A stretch of DNA of 64,000 nucleotides from Cristatella mucedo (taxonomy: Eukaryota > Bryozoa > Phylactolaemata > Cristatellidae). Below, piece by piece: positions 48,981-64,000 of this stretch. Positions within the stretch are counted from its first letter, which is position 1. Each line of letters starts with the position of its first letter. The translations under genes and the position numbers were made by a program. A model generated the notes under the pieces. That model was not told where the DNA came from, made no database searches, and worked only from the letters and a program-made list of their open reading frames with translations. The DNA lies in assembly GCA_009760855.2 (NCBI GenBank), contig WPIO01000022.1, positions 762,501 to 826,500 of the forward strand, read 5' to 3'.

Positions 48981-50466
48981 GTGCTTGCATCTGTGCAGAC
49001 AGTCATTTTGCAAAACTTGGTTTTTCCAGCCGCCGATCCAAAGAAAGTGAGCTCGAAGGACAGCGCTGAGGAGAAGAAGCGAATGATATGCATTGAATTA
49101 AGGGAAGAAACTATCGAAAAACGGGACCGAGGTTTGCGTTTAGTCGACTTGGCAAGGCAGTACGAGCGTATCACTTTTACGATCTGCACCACACTGAAGC
49201 AGAAGGAGTCGATGCAGACTATAACGCTAGCAAAGGGCGATAACATAATTTTCAAACAGTGGACATCTATCCTTGAACATATGGAGAAGCTGCTGATGGT
49301 TTGGCTGACGGAAAAGCAGGTTATACAAAAGCAGGAGATACCGCGACGGAAGATATAATCTGCGAAAAGGCACGAGCTATTTTATGCGGATTTGCTGTAG
49401 CAGATGCCAGGCACCATAAGGACAAGGCGTCGGGCGAGCCTTTTAAAGCCAGTCAAGGCAGGCTTGAAAATTTTAACAAGAAGACCTACGTTCATTCCGT
49501 TGTCAAGCATAGTGCAGAGAGCGCGCACACGAAGGCAGCTGATGATTACCGAGAAAGTTTTGCTGCAATTGTAGCAGCAAAAGGATACTCCCCGTGAAAG
49601 TCTTCAATTGTGACGAGACAGGGCTTTCGTGGAAGAAGATTTTAAGGAGGACTCGTATAATGGCAGAGAATAAGAGGATTTTAAGGCCACAAATCCATGA
49701 AGGATAGGCTAACCCTGAAAATGTGCGACAACGCAAGCGACGACTGCAACATTAAGCCGCTGCTCGTTATCATTTGGTCAACCCCAGAGCTTTTAAGTCG
49801 CGTAAGATTCTGAAAGAAAAACTGCAGGTTATGTAGAGGGCAAAGCCGAGGGTACGTCCCACCAGGCAGTTATTTGAGGACTGTGTGAATTCGGTCGTTG
49901 ATCCTGACGTTAAGAAATATCTCAAGGAAAATTACCTGCACCCCTGCAAGCCCTTCTCGTCGCGGACAATGCACCCGCTAGCCTACCTAACCTCGAAGAT
50001 GGCATCCTCGAAGAGTTCAAGTTCATAAAGGCTCTACCTTCCAAACAACACAGCCCCTATCCTGCAGCCCACGGACCAGCAGGCGATTTCCAGTTTCAAG
50101 AAGCTCATCACCGAGCACCTGTTCCACCGCTGCTTTGAGGCGATATTAAGCAGAGACCCCACCCTCCGAAATTTCTGGAAGGACCGCCGTGGCATCGTAA
50201 TATACCTCAGAATTATGGATATGACCTGGTATGGTGTTACAAAAATGACCTTGACCTCTGCCTGGAAGAAGCTGCGATCAAAGTTGTCTGAAAAAGACTT
50301 TGGAAGACTCAAACCCGAAGCAGCAGTGGTGGAGGAGATTATATCTCTCTGGAAGTCCGCGGGCCTGTGTGAGGATGACGTCAATGAGCTCCTCGAGGAG
50401 AAATTCGAGGAACTGACAACGGAAGAACTACAGAAGCAACAGCACTCGAGGTTTTGCAGGAAATAG
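48981..50466 (+). pseudogene. Tigger transposase, frameshifted
   Basis: The N-terminal part encodes the psq/CENP-B-like DNA-binding region: KKVSSKDSAEEKKRM, LREETIEKRDRGLRLVDLAR, TICTTLKQKESM (about 49035-49215). After a frame change near 49300 it continues DIICEKARAILCGF, FKASQGRLENF, then SVVKHSAES. The DDE domain is spread over further frames: FNCDETGLSWKK (first Asp codon 49612), LLVADNAPASLP (second Asp 49965), ILQPTDQQAI (third Asp 50074), then FWKDRRGIVIYLRIMD, TSAWKKL and an acidic C-terminus ending at 50466. At least three frameshifts and several stops make it inactive, though all three catalytic Asp codons survive. Confidence 0.88.
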
Positions 50467-50979
50467 GCGACGCGGAGGATCTCTCTATAAGATAAAGGAA
50501 ATTTTGGAAAGATTTTCAGACTGTATTCAAAAGAAACACAGAAAAAATTGCAACTCGGCGTTCGACTGAGCTATTTAATGACACTTGCCTAACTCATATC
50601 AGAAGAATTCTCATAAGGAGGATGAAACAGAAATAGTTAGACAGATTTTTATAGAAAGTTTCTGCGGATGAAAGTGGGGTGGAAAGGGCAAAAATCAGCA
50701 AATAAGATTCAGTTAATTGATTTCATCATTTCTCCTCCAACTCCGGCAACATCTCCAAGAATAAAACAAGTTTATTGCAGTACCTTCTGTTGCATTGTTT
50801 TTATATAATATTCTTTTTTATAAGTACATACAAAACACGTGACACAAATTGCGGTTTTTTTGGGGTCCGGAACGGCTTAGTGGCATTTCGATGTGGGGAA
50901 ATTGATTTGACATTTGGCAAGTAATTTATGAGCTCCGCCACGGAACGAATTAAACTTGTAAGTCAAGGCCTCACCGTAC

Positions 50980-52560
50980 TCAATTCTCAAGAAGGTGGCG
51001 CCGTGTGATGGAACATGACTCTGCAGCCTTCGAGCACTGGACGGAGACCCTACGAGGGCTCAGACTGCCTAAGAAGCCGCAAGCTCACGACCGGTGGAAG
51101 GGCAGACGATGACTCGGCAGTCCTGCCCAAATCCATGCATTGGCGGCATCTGTGGGAACATCCATCTACCACAAATTGCTGCCAGCCGTGGGGCGGGTTC
51201 GGAACGAACAATGGCCCGACAGTGGGAAAAACAACGCATACATGGAATAGTAGGGCTGCCGAAGGAGGGGAGGGAGGGCTCGATCCCTAGACGCCGGCAG
51301 CCGTCTTCGGTGTGCAGACTGGGCATGGCCGGCGTGTTTTGGATAATACAGTGTTTGGTGTCGGAGCCAGCAGGCTCGTCGCTCGGTCGCGCAAGACAGT
51401 TCGACGACAGGTGGTGCGGTCGTCCCGCGAGCTGTCACACACCGTTCAAACCGGCTGACCTCTCCCTACAGTGCATTTTTGTACTTGTCCTTCCTAGTTC
51501 TCCTGCCTCTGCTTCTTCTCCGCTATGCACGCCGGTGGGGATTCCTGCTCAGGCGACATCTGTACTAGCTTTGACACCAATCTTTTAAGGAGACCAATTC
51601 TTTGCTGTCTGACGTGTCTGAAAAAACAAAGGCCCGTGCCGACAGAGCAAGAGGGGCAGTCTTTGGCTGCCTGCAAGACGGCAGTTTGTGTGGTGAAAGG
51701 GGTCCCGGAAGCTGTGGTCCGTGAGGCTCGCCATACGACAAGGGAGGTCAGCCAGAAGGCAGCAGTGGTAGTCACCGATGACAGCCCAGCCAGCGATACG
51801 ACTGAGACGACGGCACTGAGCACTGCACAGCCCAGCATCTGCCTCGAAGATCGACGATCTGCGTCAAAACAACTCCGAACGCATTACATGCAACCGCTTC
51901 GTAGGCTACCGAAAGATTAGTCGTAGAGGATTCCTACGGAGTAAGCCGGCCGAGCAATGCGGCTGACGGTTCGGACTACCGATTCACTTGTTTCTGCCGC
52001 GACTGCAACTTGGTCTCAACGACAATACCAGTGATGAAATTGCCACCACAATAAAACCACAGGAACTCGGTTGCACACCATCATGCAGGATCAGTCAGCA
52101 GGAGGATGTCCTTGTGGTGATGAGTCACGGAAATGGTCAGTCTAGTGTGACAGCGACCGTCTTTCGACTGCCTCATTGCAAGGAATGAGTAACTTTGCAA
52201 TCGACACGAGCTGCTCATCACTCAAGCGGTCGATGAAGGAAGGACCTCGACGGCTGCCAGCCTGCAATGCCGACCTCTACTGCCTGCTCTTCTGGCCTTG
52301 CTTGGCTGCCCACTGAGGACTGCCTAAATTGAGATAATCAATCAAGGAAAACGAGCAAGCAGAGCTTGCACCTTGACCTTGCCGGGATAGTGGACTAACT
52401 TGCCAGCATAATTCGAAGCTTTTATATAACGAGTTGATCCGCTTTACGTAAATATGACCGGAAGATCGGCGCTTAAGTTAAGGTGACAAAAGCATCCAGT
52501 AGCCTGCGACCTAAAAACCACCTCTTAAACTACACTCTACCCTTTGCATGTTAAGAAGTA
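50980..52560. other. No recognised gene; one 131-codon open frame
   Basis: Plus-strand frames 51094-51588 and 51525-51920 are long for this window, but their proteins (for example TTREVSQKAAVVVTDDSP) match no family I know. They may be decayed mobile-element sequence. A word TGGTGTCGGAGCCAGCAGG at about 51357 vaguely resembles a primer-binding site, without any LTR found. Confidence 0.3.
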
Positions 52561-52637
52561 GAATAAACAGATGCCATATGAAAGAACTTGGAAAACTCGT
52601 TCGATCACATTCATTATAAATATATGCGTGTGTGCAC

Positions 52638-52648
52638 GTGTGTATATA

Positions 52649-52690
<42 letters not shown>

Positions 52691-52692
52691 CA
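52638..52692. repeat. (TA)n microsatellite
   Basis: About 50 bp of TA with a CATA interruption, about 200 bp beyond the stop codon of the kinase gene, possibly in its 3' UTR. Confidence 0.93.
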
Positions 52693-52888
52693 CATACACA
52701 CGGATTGCGATACAAATTAACACATTGATCGCACATCTCAGGTTCCTTCAGCAGCCGTCCACGAAGAGCCAAATAAAACTTGGCTTTTTCGAAGAGTTGC
52801 TTGCGTCTACTAAAGTCGGTGTGGCACGCCAGTGCGGTGGCAGCATAGTTGCCCCACATGCTGACGTCACAGACTGCAGGTGAGCTGA

Positions 52889-61885
<8,997 letters not shown>

Positions 61886-62700
61886 ACCCGACGCGCGCAA
61901 ATACGCGTCGAACCGAGGGCGATCGCGAGCTGAGCCGAGCGACGATGCCGGCGCCTGGAAAACGGAATCGCCGTCGCTTAGTCGGTCCGCCGCCAACACT
62001 TACAAAAGTCTGCGATTCTAGCGGCAGGCTAGCGGCAGTACGATATACTCAGTCGCTTACCCGGTAGCAATCGCGCGTAGAGTGCAGAAAAACTGCGGCG
62101 ACGGCTCTCCACGAGGCTACCAAGCAGCTCAGCTGGCTCCGATTGCGCACTAGGGCGGAGGCACGGAATAATGTAGCCGCAGCTTATTGGGCGAATCGTT
62201 CGACCAATCGCCAGCAGCGCTGGCACGGATGGCATTCCAATCCGAAAATGGCGCCCGTTGCTGAGGTACGTTGTCAGTGTAGCTTCGCGTCCGGTCTGAC
62301 GGCGGATGTGGAGGTTGCTCGGCATGTGCTAGCCCTTTGCTAATAGTGACGACAACTGGAGAGGAATTTTAAATTTAGATTATTTACAGCAGCAGGCCCA
62401 AAATTCTAGGCTTAGCGTGCGGGAGGGGGTCCACGTACCTGTGCTATCCACCGACCGGACTCACGATTCTAGCAGGGTCGTTTCGGCAGCTGCCGTCGCC
62501 GCGCCTTGGCTCATCGCCGCTGGCTAGATCTTCCCAAAACGTTCAGATTGCTCTAATGTGGCTGCATTAGTCTAGTAAACGCCATTCAGTTATCCTTCCG
62601 AGGCTGCGCGTTTGAAGCGGCATTCGGCGGTCTCCCTGGGTCATGGGCGTATGCTCCTGCCACTCCTCCTGACGACAGTAGCAGGCCGGTTGGCTAGTAT
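61886..62700 (-). promoter_or_regulatory. GC- and CpG-rich region upstream of SGK3 (probable promoter/5' UTR)
   Basis: Rich in CG dinucleotides (for example GACGCGCGCAAATACGCGTC near 61890) compared with the AT-rich left part of the window. It lies immediately 5' of the start codon of the minus-strand gene. I see no clear TATA box or initiator, so the role is inferred from position and composition. Confidence 0.4.
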
Positions 62701-64000
62701 ATCGCATCCGCTGCGAGTGTATCGGAAGGAAATATTTGTCCCGGCGACCTTATGCCCTTGCGCTGCGACCAACCGGCTTTTCAAGTGTTCAAATTTTCGT
62801 CGGGGTGGGTGCCTGTTGCTGCTACTGCTATCCACCCTTCGAAGGGACCGCATCAGCCCAAATAGATGCACGATGCGACGGTAGTCGCAGGGTCGGGCAG
62901 TCTACGACTGCCGCCCCTCCCCTCTTGAAAAGGGTGAGGCTGGCCAGAAATATTGGGTCTCCAGCGGCCCGGTCGCTCGGCGTCATTGCCGTGCACAATG
63001 TGGGCGACGTTGTTCAGTGACCATGCCTTCTCACTTGTCTGTTGTAAAACGGAAAAACTGGTAAATTTGACTGAAAAACAAATGTTTTGAGAGCTTTCGT
63101 CCTCATTTATCGCCGCGTGCTATCTATCTCACGCAGACCTATCCTTCGAGAGTCTTTATCCTTCGAGATATTTATTATTTATTCTATATTATATTCTATA
63201 TTCTATATTATATTCTATATTATATTATTTATTATTTATTTATTTATATATTTATTATTCTTTATCCTTCGAGAGTCTGCTTTATCTCCAGACTCGAAGC
63301 TTAGGCTCCTTTTACAGAAGGCTTGCCTCGTGATCGTGCATGCATCGAGTCCGGTGAATCGCTCTGTATCTATTGTAAAAATTTATTGTAAAGAACTCGT
63401 GGAGTGTAGTGGTGGAGCCACCCCCCACATCAATCAATCAAGCAGAGTGGAGACAGCTGTGGAGAGGGAGAGACCGCCCGTCGATGTGCCTAAGGACAAC
63501 CTCGGAGCAACTGTAACCAACCAAGCTGCCTTGGCTGTCCAGTGCTCCTCTCTGCAAGTCGCGCACAGTGCCTGGCGCCACCAGCTGTGGCTCCTCAGCC
63601 CTTGCACTCGGATGGCAAGTTGCCGAATGGGCTCGTCTTTAAATAAGACTGGAATGATGCAAATTCAGTGCAGGTGGGTCCGAGGCCAGAAGCAAGTGCC
63701 GCACTTTCGGTGCATTCGATCTGAAGGGTTATAGACTTTGGTCAGGAGCAAGGAGCGGAGATGTAAGCTGCAAGCCGACGATGAGCGCCGAGTGACGAGA
63801 AAAGCAAACCATAAGCATAAGCGAGTAAGATGTGATATGGGTAGGTTGGTGCAGCCGATCGAGGTGACCTGTGGGCCAGACCAAGGATTGTGAAGCCGAT
63901 TCGGTTCTTGATATGGAGCCCGTTAAGCTCAAACAGAAGTGCGCACGATCGGAGCGCTCCAGTGAAATGGAAACGTGAATGTTTATCGAGGCTTCTCTCT
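62701..64000. other. No gene recognised; AT-rich patch at 63165-63265
   Basis: A 215-codon plus-strand frame (63087-63734) runs through a TATTTATTATA-rich patch that gives a false hydrophobic segment. I found no domain in the rest. Confidence 0.35.

Larger units (their letters stand above)
48728..50976 (+). mobile_element. Tigger-type (Tc1/mariner, pogo group) DNA transposon
   Basis: A 2249-bp element bounded by TA on both sides (48726-48727 and 50977-50978), as expected for mariner-superfamily insertion. The outer 22 bp are imperfect inverted repeats that share CCTTGACTTAC at the same distance from the TA. The left subterminal words ACGAGTGTTTCTAGATACGA and GCCGTCTCTCGGCCGATG are typical of Tigger ends. 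It contains the broken transposase at about 48981-50466. The left arm carries 24 consecutive C. Confidence 0.88.

Noticed and set aside
51357-51920. Possible LTR retrotransposon start (TGGTGTCGGAGCC word followed by a 131-codon frame)
   Set aside because: No LTR pair, no gag or zinc-knuckle motif and no pol downstream. The primer-site likeness is too short to rely on.
63087-63734. Plus-strand frame of 215 codons with an apparent transmembrane segment
   Set aside because: The hydrophobic part comes from a TATTTATTATA low-complexity patch, and the remainder shows no domain or splice support.

Overview
This is a window of eukaryotic, probably invertebrate-animal, nuclear DNA. The evidence is GT-AG introns, one clear animal-type kinase gene split into 15 exons, many dead L2/CR1-like LINE fragments, tRNA-headed SINEs, a Tigger/pogo DNA transposon and abundant microsatellites. 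I cannot name the species from sequence alone. There is no sign of operons, plasmids, phage or CRISPR.

Layout. (1) 1-567: two minus-strand exons of a gene that continues off the left edge. Its product is acidic and I do not recognise it. (2) 0.6-51 kb: gene-poor DNA filled by old mobile elements. I use local names. LINE-A is an L2/CR1-like element with endonuclease and reverse transcriptase fragments and an ATTAC-type tail. LINE-B is a second L2-like element whose 3' tail is a nested hairpin followed by (ATT)n. SINE-1 has a tRNA-like head and a tail that resembles the LINE-B tail. SINE-2 is a second tRNA-headed family. R3 is a dispersed repeat of about 300 bp seen twice. A pair of similar 260-410 bp segments around 26.9-28.5 kb looks like the LTRs of a small non-autonomous retrotransposon. 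A complete but broken Tigger element with TA target duplication lies at 48.73-50.98 kb. (3) 52.9-61.9 kb: a complete minus-strand gene for a PX-domain serum/glucocorticoid-regulated kinase (SGK3 type). Fifteen exons join in frame to 491 codons plus stop, with all catalytic and regulatory residues present. Its introns carry very large simple repeats: a CU-rich tract of about 780 nt in intron 9 and a (GU)n tract 31 nt after the donor of intron 10. (4) 61.9-64 kb: the GC-rich region upstream of the kinase gene, with no further gene recognised.

The kinase gene is the only confidently functional gene. By family knowledge its PX domain would bind PI3P on endosomes, and its AGC kinase domain would be switched on by PDK1 (activation-loop Thr) and mTORC2 (hydrophobic-motif Ser) downstream of PI3-kinase. 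The most interesting non-coding signal is the shared hairpin tail of LINE-B and SINE-1. It fits the known pattern of a SINE borrowing the 3' end of a partner LINE. SINEs of both families also sit inside LINE-B copies.
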